Source: DATKCJ01 sp035513275 (GTDB lineage Bacteria > Verrucomicrobiota > Verrucomicrobiia > Opitutales > Opitutaceae). Taken from it: a stretch of DNA of 16,819 nucleotides. The stretch's first letter is position 1, and every line of letters starts with the position of its first letter. The translations under genes were made by a program, and so were the position numbers. The stretch is taken from the NCBI GenBank assembly GCA_035513275.1, contig DATKCJ010000287.1:1-16819 (forward strand). Direction: 5' to 3'. Of this stretch, positions 7,727-15,213 are shown one piece after another. Under the pieces are notes generated by a model. The model was not told the DNA's origin. It saw nothing but the letters and a program-made list of their open reading frames with translations, and made no database searches.

Positions 7727-10153
7727 ATGGGCGCACCACATACAAGGCTCCTCACGACAATCGTCTTCCTCACTGCGCTCGCTTCTGCAGCGCAGATCTT
7801 TGCCGACTATCCGGTTGCCTCGCACCGTTACCTCGCCGATCCGGCCACGCTTGTGCACGAGGGCCGCGTCTATGTCTACTGCTCCAACGACGACGAGAAT
7901 CCGGTCGGAGGCGACTACTCGATGAAATCCATTGTCTGCATTTCGAGCAGCGACATGAAGAACTGGACCGACCACGGCGTCGTCTTCCGCGTGCCGAGCG
8001 GCGCGGCGTGGGCCGGAAATTCGTGGGCACCGGCCGTCGCCGCGCGCAACGGCCAGTTCTATCTCTACTTCGGCAACGGCGCCTCGAACATTGGCGTCGC
8101 CTCCAGCGACAGCCCGATCGGGCCGTTCACTGACGCGCGCGGCAGTTCGCTGATCAACTCAGCCACGCCCGGCGTCCTTCCGGCAACCAACATGTGGATC
8201 TTCGATCCGGCGGTGTTCATCGACGACGACGGACAGGCCTACCTCTACTTCGGGGGCAACGGCGAGAGCAACGTCCGCATCATCCGCCTCAACGAGGACA
8301 TGATCAGCGTATCGGGCTCCGCGATCGCGCTGACCGTGCAATATTTTTTCGAGGCGGCATGGATGCACAAGCGCGACGGCCTCTACTACTTCTCCTACTC
8401 CACGAATACACCGAACGGGCTTCGGATCGACTACCTCACCAGTGACAGCCCGACCGGGCCGTTCACCTACCGCGGCATCGTCGCGGGGCAGCCACCTAGC
8501 AACAATAACAACAACCACGCGGCGATCTTCGAACTCAACGGCGCATGGTATCACGTCTACCACAACCGCATTGTCTCCACGCAGGCCGGGATCCCGACCG
8601 TCTACCGCCGCAACATCGCGATCGAGCGGTTCGACTACAACCCCGACGGCACCATCCAGCAGGTCGCCTACACGACTGACGGCGTGCCGCAGGCGGGTTT
8701 CCTGGATCCCTACACGCGCGTCGAGGCTGAGACGTTCAACGCACAATCGGGCATCGAGACCGAGACCGTCGCCGGCGGCATGAGCGTGATGGACATCCAC
8801 GATGGCGACTGGATCCGCGTGCGCGGCGTCGACTTCGGCAGCATCGGCGCCTCGCAGTTCAGCGCGCGCGTCGCGAGTGCGGCCGGCGGTGGCAGCATCG
8901 AGCTCCGACTCGACACACTTGCAGGCCCGCTCGTGGGCACATGCCCCGTGCCAGCCACCGGCGGCGCGCAATCGTGGACCACCGCGACTTGCGATGTCGC
9001 AGGCGCAACCGGCGTGCACGATCTCTACCTGAAGTTCATCGGGGCCGCGGCATTCAGTTTCGACTGGTGGGAATTCATTCCGCCGCCTGTGCCTCAGATC
9101 ACGACCCAGCCGCGTTCGCTCACGATCGAACCCGGGAAGCGCGTGACGCTGTGGGTCGAAGCCGGGAGCGCACAGCCGCTGCGCTATCAATGGTTCAAGG
9201 ACGCAGCGCCGATCACGGGAGCGATCTCGCGTTCTCTCGAAATCGAGGCGGCGGAGGCATCGGACGCGGGCAGCTACACAGTCGCAGTGACGAATGACAC
9301 CGGCACGACGACGAGCAGTGCCGCGATCGTCGCGATCAACGCGTCTGTGTCGTCGCGCATTGTGAATCTTTCGGCGCGCGCGCCTCTGACGACCGGCGCA
9401 TTGCTGATCCCGGGATTCGTGCTCATCGGCACGGAGCCGGGGCCACTATTGATCCGCACGATCGGACCGACACTCGCGAACTACAATGTCACCAACGCGC
9501 ATCCCGATCCGGCGATGACTCTCTTCGCCGGCCAGAACTCGATGCTCGCAAACGACGACTGGGGCGATGCGGCGAACGCCGCCGCGATCGCCGACGCGAC
9601 GATTGCCCGCGGCGCCTTCGCGCTCGGCGCGGCGAGCCGCGACGCGGCAGCATTCGTCGATCTCGCGCCCGGTCTCTACACAACCCACATCAGCGGCGCG
9701 CCGGGGTCGTCGGGCCTTGTGTTGTTTGAACTCTACGAGGACGGCCGAAGCGACCTGCAGCTCGTGAATGTCTCGGCACGCGCGGACAACGGCACGGGCG
9801 AAAACATCATGATCCTCGGCTTCGTCATCGCGGGCACAGGTGCGAGGACATTACTCATCCGGGCGGTCGGGCCGTCGCTGGCAGATCACAACGTCACCGG
9901 GTGGCTCGAGGATCCCGTGCTCACAATCTATCAGGGAGACACGCCGATCCTGACGGTCGACGATTGGGGCGACGCGCCGGACATCGCCGCGCTCACAGCC
10001 ACGATGAACACCGCCGGCGCGTTCCCGTTGATCGACGGCAGCACGGACGCTGCTGTGGTTGTTTCGCTGATGCCGGGCCTATACACGGCGCTTGCCCGTG
10101 GAGTCGGCGACACCACAGGCAACGTTCTCGTCGAAGTCTACGACCTGCACTGA
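7727..10153 (+). CDS. Secreted GH43 glycosidase with CBM6, Ig domain and C-terminal doublet (808 aa)
   Basis: A signal peptide (LLTTIVFLTALASAAQ) precedes a GH43 five-blade propeller, residues ~27-325. The likely catalytic triad is D38 in LADPATL (base), D160 in IFDPAVF (pKa modulator) and E209 in FFEAAWMHK (acid). TDHG, SWAP and DSPIGPF also match arabinoxylan arabinofuranohydrolases such as Bacillus AXH-m2,3. A CBM6 follows (~328-453, starting at RVEAETF and closing at FDWWEFIP), also as in AXH-m2,3. Then come an Ig domain (~453-538) and two copies of a ~130-aa module (from ~544 and ~679) ending in EVYDLH. The expected reaction is removal of arabinose from, or cleavage of xylosides in, plant cell-wall polysaccharide outside the cell. 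Specificity cannot be set from sequence, and xylosidase remains possible. A longer open frame starts upstream, but ATG 7727 is the start that fits the signal peptide. No Shine-Dalgarno is evident. Confidence 0.92.
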   Translation: MGAPHTRLLTTIVFLTALASAAQIFADYPVASHRYLADPATLVHEGRVYVYCSNDDENPVGGDYSMKSIVCISSSDMKNWTDHGVVFRVPSGAAWAGNSWAPAVAARNGQFYLYFGNGASNIGVASSDSPIGPFTDARGSSLINSATPGVLPATNMWIFDPAVFIDDDGQAYLYFGGNGESNVRIIRLNEDMISVSGSAIALTVQYFFEAAWMHKRDGLYYFSYSTNTPNGLRIDYLTSDSPTGPFTYRGIVAGQPPSNNNNNHAAIFELNGAWYHVYHNRIVSTQAGIPTVYRRNIAIERFDYNPDGTIQQVAYTTDGVPQAGFLDPYTRVEAETFNAQSGIETETVAGGMSVMDIHDGDWIRVRGVDFGSIGASQFSARVASAAGGGSIELRLDTLAGPLVGTCPVPATGGAQSWTTATCDVAGATGVHDLYLKFIGAAAFSFDWWEFIPPPVPQITTQPRSLTIEPGKRVTLWVEAGSAQPLRYQWFKDAAPITGAISRSLEIEAAEASDAGSYTVAVTNDTGTTTSSAAIVAINASVSSRIVNLSARAPLTTGALLIPGFVLIGTEPGPLLIRTIGPTLANYNVTNAHPDPAMTLFAGQNSMLANDDWGDAANAAAIADATIARGAFALGAASRDAAAFVDLAPGLYTTHISGAPGSSGLVLFELYEDGRSDLQLVNVSARADNGTGENIMILGFVIAGTGARTLLIRAVGPSLADHNVTGWLEDPVLTIYQGDTPILTVDDWGDAPDIAALTATMNTAGAFPLIDGSTDAAVVVSLMPGLYTALARGVGDTTGNVLVEVYDLH
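9356..10150 (+). repeat. C-terminal two-copy module of the GH43 protein
   Basis: Two related segments begin at RIVNLSA (base 9356) and LVNVSAR (base 9761). Both contain GFV/I-IG, LLIR-IGP or LLIRAVGP, LA-NVT, DP, NDDW or VDDWGDA, GAF, DAA and PGLYT, and end in ELYED or EVYDLH. They match the pair at the end of the divergent 1553-aa protein in order and key residues, although the rest of the two proteins is unrelated. Confidence 0.8.
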
Positions 10154-10163
10154 TCGCGGGAGC

Positions 10164-10180
10164 GCGGGCTGTCAGTCCGC
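10164..10180 (+). terminator. Possible terminator hairpin between convergent genes
   Basis: GCGGGCT-GTC-AGTCCGC can form a 7-bp stem with one G-U pair and a 3-nt loop. It sits 10 bases after the GH43 stop and 20 bases before the glutaredoxin stop. There is no T-tract, so intrinsic termination is only suggested. Confidence 0.35.
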
Positions 10181-10199
10181 ATCAGTCGAAGCCTGCGCC

Positions 10200-10463
10200 T
10201 CAACTGTCCTCGAACTTCACATTCTGCGCATGGAGAAACGGCTTCAATTCCTCGACGCCGAAGTCGGCGAGGATTTTGCCGTGCCAGTCGAGCACGGGCG
10301 CGCTGGTCTGGTTGGACTTCTTTCCCATCTCCGCGCGCGCGGTGGAATCCTCGCTGACGTTCTTTTCCCGGTAGCCGATGCCATGCTCTGAAAGAAACTC
10401 GATGACCTCGAGACACCAAGGGCAGCCGGTCTTCACATAAAGGATGGGCAGTTCGGCAGGCAT
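10200..10463 (-). CDS. Glutaredoxin family protein (87 aa)
   Basis: This is a small thioredoxin-fold protein with a first strand ILYVKTG and the dithiol site CPWC at residues 14-17. It also has a TSAPVL segment (cis-proline loop; many relatives have TSVPVL) and ADFGVEEL before the last helix. The length is normal for bacterial glutaredoxins, and the absence of a signal peptide makes it cytoplasmic. Its family reduces protein disulfides or glutathione mixed disulfides. An AGGAGGT lies at 10476-10482, 12 bases before the ATG, which supports this start. It follows the dehydrogenase gene on the same strand with a 159-bp gap, so co-transcription is possible but not shown. Confidence 0.93.
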   Translation of the reverse strand: MPAELPILYVKTGCPWCLEVIEFLSEHGIGYREKNVSEDSTARAEMGKKSNQTSAPVLDWHGKILADFGVEELKPFLHAQNVKFEDS

Positions 10464-10622
10464 AGAGACAGTGACACCTCCTGCGCGCCGTGGTTCGCGT
10501 GCCCTGGGCGATAATCCGATCTGCTTGGCGAAAACCTCCGCGGGCTTCGACTGTGCCGGAAACCGAGTCGTGGCCGAGGTTCGGGCGGAACCCCCTGCGA
10601 ACTTCGTGCGCTGCGAGTGAAA
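10464..10622. other. Gap between glutaredoxin and dehydrogenase genes
   Basis: This 159-bp stretch contains the glutaredoxin ribosome binding site. It also holds a short hairpin, GGTTC-GGGCG-GAACC, at 10578-10592 that lacks a T-tract. No small gene is convincing. Confidence 0.4.
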
Positions 10623-11531
10623 TCAACCTCCCGCAGTTTCGCCACCCATCACCTGTAGCACGGTGCCGGTGATGTAGGACGCGTCCCCATCGGAGGCGAG
10701 AAACACGAACGCCGGCGCTAGTTCCTCAGGCTGGGCGGGACGTTTCATCGGGGAATCTTTTCCGAATGTCGCAACCTCACTGGCGGTCCTGCCCGCATCC
10801 GAAGGATTGAGAGGAGTCCAAACCGGCCCGGGAGCGACTGCGTTGACGCGGATGCCGCGACTGATGAGTTCGATGGCGAGGGATTTCACCAATGCGTTGA
10901 TCGCTCCCTTCGTGGACGAGTAGTCGGGCAGGCCCTCACTGCCGAGGATGCCTGTCACGGAACTGGTGGCGATGATCGCTCCGCCGGCCTTCATGTGGGG
11001 AAGTGCAGCGCGCACGAGCCTGAACATCGCGTAGACGTTTGTCTCGTAGGTGAGCGCAAGTTCAGCATCGGTGACATCTTCAATACTGTCCTTGTGGGCC
11101 TGATAGGCGGCGTTCGACACGAGAATATCCAGCTTGCCGAACTCCTTCATTGTGGCCTTCACCAACTGCGCTGCTGAGCTGGCTTTCGTGAGATCAGCCG
11201 GCAGGAGCAGACAGGCCCTGCCGAGAGCTTCCACCGATCGCTGCGTGACGACGGCGTCCGACTGCTCCTCCGGAAGATAGGAGATCGCCACGTCGGCGCC
11301 CTCACGCGCGTAGAAGAACGCGACGGAGCGGCCGATGCCGGAATCTCCGCCAGTGATCAAAGCGACCTTGTCCATGAGTTTGCCAGCCGCGCGGTAATGC
11401 CGCCCGTGCCAGAGCGGAGCGGGACGAAGTTTGGACTCGAGACCGGGAGCCCTCTGGTGCTGCGCCGGGAACGGCAGCTTCGGCGCGGTGGCGTTCACGG
11501 TCTTCACTGAGGCACGAATCTTCTTTTTCAT
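10623..11531 (-). CDS. Short-chain dehydrogenase/reductase, YghA/YdaD type (302 aa)
   Basis: A Rossmann-fold SDR with the cofactor motif TGGDSGIG at residues 60-67, NAA at 140-142 and the catalytic set S191, Y204, K208 (YSSTK). It has the ~50-aa N-terminal extension typical of the E. coli YghA / Bacillus YdaD group, including FPAQHQ..PGLESK and a Y..AGKL lead-in. The family ending GGE..G is also present. Relatives are cytoplasmic NAD(P)-dependent oxidoreductases linked to general or aldehyde stress, with poorly defined substrates. The first residues are Lys-rich (MKKKIR) and not a signal peptide. The gene is divergent from the glycosidase-like gene and upstream of glutaredoxin, so a redox or stress pairing is plausible but only inferred. 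Confidence 0.95.
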   Translation of the reverse strand: MKKKIRASVKTVNATAPKLPFPAQHQRAPGLESKLRPAPLWHGRHYRAAGKLMDKVALITGGDSGIGRSVAFFYAREGADVAISYLPEEQSDAVVTQRSVEALGRACLLLPADLTKASSAAQLVKATMKEFGKLDILVSNAAYQAHKDSIEDVTDAELALTYETNVYAMFRLVRAALPHMKAGGAIIATSSVTGILGSEGLPDYSSTKGAINALVKSLAIELISRGIRVNAVAPGPVWTPLNPSDAGRTASEVATFGKDSPMKRPAQPEELAPAFVFLASDGDASYITGTVLQVMGGETAGG

Positions 11532-11711
11532 AAAAGGGGGCTTTCGCGGAAGGTTTCCAATGAGAGACCCTGTTCAAAAGGAACGGTTTCGATTCTACGT
11601 TGGATTCGCGCACGATACTTCACCGCGAGTTCGCTCGCGCGGCCGAATTTAGGCACGCTCTTCGGCTCCCCGACCTCGACGGACAAGGGTTCGTCTCCTA
11701 GGATTCACTTC
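11532..11711. promoter_or_regulatory. Divergent intergenic region between dehydrogenase and glycosidase-like gene
   Basis: These 180 bp separate two outward-facing genes and should contain both promoters. The stretch near 11560-11625 is less GC-rich than its surroundings. A TTGAAC reading toward the dehydrogenase resembles a -35 box but has no good -10 partner. AGGA lies 8 bases before the plus-strand ATG at 11712. Confidence 0.35.
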
Positions 11712-14024
11712 ATGGACTACCCCGAGACCGCCGAGAGACTCTCCGGATTTAGAAAACTCACGGTGGCGCTTCCTTTTGCGAAGACGTTCCTCGCGTTCGT
11801 CCTGCTCGGGTTCGCCGCGGACGCTTCCCACGCCCGTGCGGAAGATCGCGTCGAACTCGGGCACCTGCCAACTGGAGCCACGTTGGCGTTTGTCCGCGGC
11901 ACGTCTGGCAACTGGGGCATCGAGATTCTCGGATCGACCGCTCCGCGCATGCTTCAGCCGGAACCCGCGAGGATCGAGGTCTTCCAACCGGATCGTGAGA
12001 TTCGTCCGCTCGCTGCGGGTTACTCGGTCGTCGAGACCTCGACCGCCGGGGTGGATGCCCGCGCCGACATCACACTTGGCGACGGCGTCGTCTTTCACGT
12101 GCGCGATCGCTGGAGCATGGATGGAGAGGCGGTCTCGGTGCACCGAACCGTTGACGTGGCGGGTGACGCCCCGGGCGGCTTCGAGTCGTCGGTCGTGCTG
12201 ACCGTCGATCCGTCGGTGAACTGGAGCGACGTGAATTGTTTCGCACCCGGAGCGTTGTATGGCGACCCGACGTTCGACGGCGATCGCTCGCCCGGCGGCA
12301 CGTTGAACCACGCGGCCCGGCACTTTCTGATGCGCGAGGACCTTCTCCCAGCGCCCTTGTTCGCGCTATCCTTCGCCAACGGCACCTCCGTGGCAGTGCT
12401 CGATCCCGCACCGCGCGGCGACTCGACTGTTGAGGAGACCAAACTAACCGAGCCTGTGATGATCGACGCGCGCTTTCAGTTCGGAGCCCTCGGGGCGTGG
12501 CAGACGGAAGGTCGCCCGATCGAGTTTGGTTTTCGTTTTCCCGGCTCGATGAGCACCTACTCGCGGGATCCCGCTGAGCCGCCGCAATCGAAGTGGTTCC
12601 GACGCTATCACCCGATCGCGCAGGGGACTTCGCACCACTATAAGGTGAGTTTCCGTTTCGGTGAGAACGAGTCGTTTTCCGGCGTCATCCGCGACTCGTG
12701 GCGCTGGGCGTGGCGAACGCTCAATCCCGTGGTCGCTCCAATCGACGTCGAGCAAATGCGCCGGGTGCTGATCGACCATCTTCAGGCGCAGGCCGTCACA
12801 ATCGACGGGCGGACCGCGATCCCGTTTGTCATGAGCACCGTCCTCGATCAGTTGCAGTGGAACTGGTCGATGGTCGCGATGGGATTCGTCGGGAAGAACA
12901 TCGAGTGCGCGGATCTGCTGCTTCGCGAAGCCGATCGCGATCCGACCGAACGCGGCCAGAAAATGCGCGAGACGGGCCTCGCGATCATCGCGTCGTTGAT
13001 CGAGGCGCTGCCCACGGTTCCGCTGCACGGGACCGGCTACGATCTCGTCACCGGAGAACCGTGGGATCACATCTGGGTGGCCCCATGGCTGCGAAACGCC
13101 ACCGAGGACATGCGCGTGCTGATGCTGGCCTACCGCCGCGAACTCGACCTCGGCCGCGAGCACCCGGAGTGGTTCACGTGGGTGAAGACCTATGTGGACT
13201 GGCTGGTGCAACAGCAGCGTGAGGACGGATCGTTTCCCAGAAGGTGGGAAGTCGGCAGCGACAAGGTCGCGGAGGAAACCGGAACGACAAGCTACGCTCC
13301 CGTGCCGCTGCTTGTCATTATGACCGCCGAGACCGGTGATCCGAAATATCAGGAGGCCGCAATTCGTGCCGCCGAATACGTCTGGACGAACTGGGGCTCC
13401 CGCGGCCTTTTCGTCGGTGGCGCGAGCGACAATCCGAACATCACCGACAAGGAGGCGGGGATGTTGAGCCTGGAGGCATTCCTGAGTCTCCACGACGCGA
13501 CGACGGATCCGAAGTGGCTGGAGCGCGCTCAGGTGGCCGCCGACTTCACAGAGACGTGGATGTGGATCTGGAATCTGCCAATGCCGCTCGACGCGGACGA
13601 CGCGAACCTTCGCTGGAAGCAAGGCGTGCCGACGATCGGGCTGCAGGGAATCACCGCGCGCGTCGCCGGCAGCGTGGACGAGTATCTGGATTGGTCCGCG
13701 CCTTCCTACGCGAAACTCTACAACGAAACAAAGGACCCGCATTACCTCGATGTCGCGCGCGTGTTGCTGCATGGCACGAAGTCCATGGTCGCGATCCCGG
13801 GACGCCTATATGACCTGAAAGGCATCGGATGGCAGCAGGAGGGATTTCGTCTTGGGCCGGGCGGATCGGGGCGCGGCACCAGCGGCCACCGTTTCTGGTT
13901 GCCGTGGATTTCGGCAAATCACCTTCACAGCATCATAGGGCTGGAGGCATACGACCCCGCGCTCTTCAAGGCACTTTCCGAGCCGGCTGAGGCGCCATCC
14001 GAAATCACTCCGGGCGCACGGTGA
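11712..14024 (+). CDS. Secreted glycosidase-like protein with predicted (alpha/alpha)6-toroid half (770 aa)
   Basis: A signal peptide with a long n-region (hydrophobic KTFLAFVLLGFAADASHARA, cleavage near residue 43) is followed by a beta-rich, Asp/Gly-rich part (~45-330). A helical part (~340-755) follows, with repeating motifs seen in six-hairpin glycosidases. These include W..WLVQQQREDGSFPRRW near residue 500, TSYAPVPLL near 527, DPKY.EAA..AAEYVW near 545, and a DNPNITDKEAG segment near 572. The fold is inferred from these motifs. A polysaccharide hydrolase or lyase acting in the periplasm or outside the cell is the likeliest role, but I cannot assign a CAZy family or point to the catalytic residues with confidence. 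AGGA 8 bases upstream supports the start. The alpha/beta hydrolase gene begins 69 bp downstream on the same strand. Confidence 0.85.
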   Translation: MDYPETAERLSGFRKLTVALPFAKTFLAFVLLGFAADASHARAEDRVELGHLPTGATLAFVRGTSGNWGIEILGSTAPRMLQPEPARIEVFQPDREIRPLAAGYSVVETSTAGVDARADITLGDGVVFHVRDRWSMDGEAVSVHRTVDVAGDAPGGFESSVVLTVDPSVNWSDVNCFAPGALYGDPTFDGDRSPGGTLNHAARHFLMREDLLPAPLFALSFANGTSVAVLDPAPRGDSTVEETKLTEPVMIDARFQFGALGAWQTEGRPIEFGFRFPGSMSTYSRDPAEPPQSKWFRRYHPIAQGTSHHYKVSFRFGENESFSGVIRDSWRWAWRTLNPVVAPIDVEQMRRVLIDHLQAQAVTIDGRTAIPFVMSTVLDQLQWNWSMVAMGFVGKNIECADLLLREADRDPTERGQKMRETGLAIIASLIEALPTVPLHGTGYDLVTGEPWDHIWVAPWLRNATEDMRVLMLAYRRELDLGREHPEWFTWVKTYVDWLVQQQREDGSFPRRWEVGSDKVAEETGTTSYAPVPLLVIMTAETGDPKYQEAAIRAAEYVWTNWGSRGLFVGGASDNPNITDKEAGMLSLEAFLSLHDATTDPKWLERAQVAADFTETWMWIWNLPMPLDADDANLRWKQGVPTIGLQGITARVAGSVDEYLDWSAPSYAKLYNETKDPHYLDVARVLLHGTKSMVAIPGRLYDLKGIGWQQEGFRLGPGGSGRGTSGHRFWLPWISANHLHSIIGLEAYDPALFKALSEPAEAPSEITPGAR

Positions 14025-14093
14025 TCGCCGATCATTCATGCTACGCGGCCACGATGTTTCCGTTCCCTCTACCCAACCCACAATCCTGAAACC

Positions 14094-14906
14094 ATGAAGA
14101 CACTTGCACGTGCATTGTTGTTGATCGCTACCCTCCTGCTCGTCCCAACCGGCGCCCGCGCCGCGGACGCTGCCGGGAAATACACCTTCGTCGTCGTCCA
14201 CGGCGCCACCGCGGGCGGCTGGGAGTGGAAGAAGACCGGTGATTTTCTCACGGCCGACGGCCACACCGTCCATCGAGTCACTCTTTCAGGTCTCGGCGAG
14301 CGCGTGCACCTCAACGGTCCGCACATCGACCTTCAGACTCACATCAACGATGTCGTGAACACCATCCTCTTCGAGGATCTGCACAACGTGGTGCTCACGG
14401 GCCATAGCTACGGCGGCATGGTCATCACCGGCGTCATGGATCGCGTGCCGGAGCGCATTCGCCACGTCGTCTTCCTCGACGCTGCGGTGCCGGACGATGG
14501 CATGTCCCTCTGGTCCATGTTCGGCGACAGGCCGCGCGATAATCCACGTGTCTCCGACGGAATGTTCACGACTCCCTGGGTCAAACCGGATGCGAAGCCC
14601 CCGCACAACACGCCTCAGTCGATCAAGTGCTTCGACCAGCCCGTTTCCTACAAGAATCCGGCGGCATTCGCTCTGCCCGTGACCTATGTGGCATTCGTCC
14701 CCGCCGACAAGTCGACCGAGGAACGCGCGAAGACCGACAAAAGCTGGCAGCGCGCCGAGTCGCGCGGCTGGACGATTCGCACGTTCCCCGGCGGCCACGT
14801 CGCGCAGCAAGAGGACCCCCGTGGCGTCGCGACACTGATGGCTGAGGCGGTCAGTGACCGGAACCGGCCTGTTGAAGAAACAAAAGCAGCACCCGCGGGA
14901 AACTGA
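14094..14906 (+). CDS. Exported alpha/beta hydrolase (270 aa)
   Basis: An N-terminal signal peptide (LARALLLIATLLLVPTGARA, cleavage near residue 23) is followed by a compact alpha/beta hydrolase. The oxyanion segment VVHGATAGGWEW is at residues 34-45. The nucleophile elbow GHSYGG has Ser105, and the histidine is His235 in GGHVAQQEDP. Asp205 after the strand VTYVAFVP is the likely acid. This layout matches the salicylate-esterase / pyrethroid-hydrolase / hydroxynitrile-lyase-like branch, whose members mainly cleave small esters. The substrate is unknown. An exported version suggests it acts on an extracellular or periplasmic compound, perhaps an acyl or aryl ester released from plant material by the neighbouring glycosidases (inference). 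It may share a transcript with the upstream gene. Confidence 0.92.
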   Translation: MKTLARALLLIATLLLVPTGARAADAAGKYTFVVVHGATAGGWEWKKTGDFLTADGHTVHRVTLSGLGERVHLNGPHIDLQTHINDVVNTILFEDLHNVVLTGHSYGGMVITGVMDRVPERIRHVVFLDAAVPDDGMSLWSMFGDRPRDNPRVSDGMFTTPWVKPDAKPPHNTPQSIKCFDQPVSYKNPAAFALPVTYVAFVPADKSTEERAKTDKSWQRAESRGWTIRTFPGGHVAQQEDPRGVATLMAEAVSDRNRPVEETKAAPAGN

Positions 14907-15213
14907 TCAATCTGTCGGAGTGACCGGCGCGGTCCTTCCCAAGGTAGTTCCTGGCATCCGCGACATCGCGTATGCGCCGCAGGATGATGCCGATGAGTTC
15001 GAAAGGGACACGCAGGGACCGCGCCACGCTGGATAGAGCGCGAGGTGGCACGATCGCGCTAGAAGGCACATGTCCGCTTGAAGTCGCGAACCGGCCGACC
15101 GTCCCGAGTTCTCGCCTGTGATGCGCAATAGTGTGAACCAGTTTATGTTTGATTGCATGCCGCGCCTCCCGCCAAGACTATCCCCACCCCAAAACCCCAC
15201 GTCCCCCGTCGTG
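14907..15213. promoter_or_regulatory. Intergenic region before the DUF3450/TtpC pair
   Basis: No gene was recognised here; the short open frames on both strands look spurious. Perfect 10-bp inverted arms GGCGCGGTCC (14926-14935) and GGACCGCGCC (15016-15025) lie 80 bp apart. An AT-richer patch at 15121-15165 (containing gtttatgtttgatt) is the most promoter-like sequence and would suit transcription of the downstream pair. That also argues against translation starting as far upstream as 15118. Confidence 0.4.

Noticed and set aside
8159..9190. A 343-codon minus-strand open frame
   Set aside because: It is antisense to the GH43 and CBM6 coding region, whose catalytic motifs make the plus strand the real one.
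12444..13772. A 442-codon minus-strand open frame
   Set aside because: It is the antisense shadow of the glycosidase-like gene, with His/Arg-rich composition and no signal peptide or known motif.
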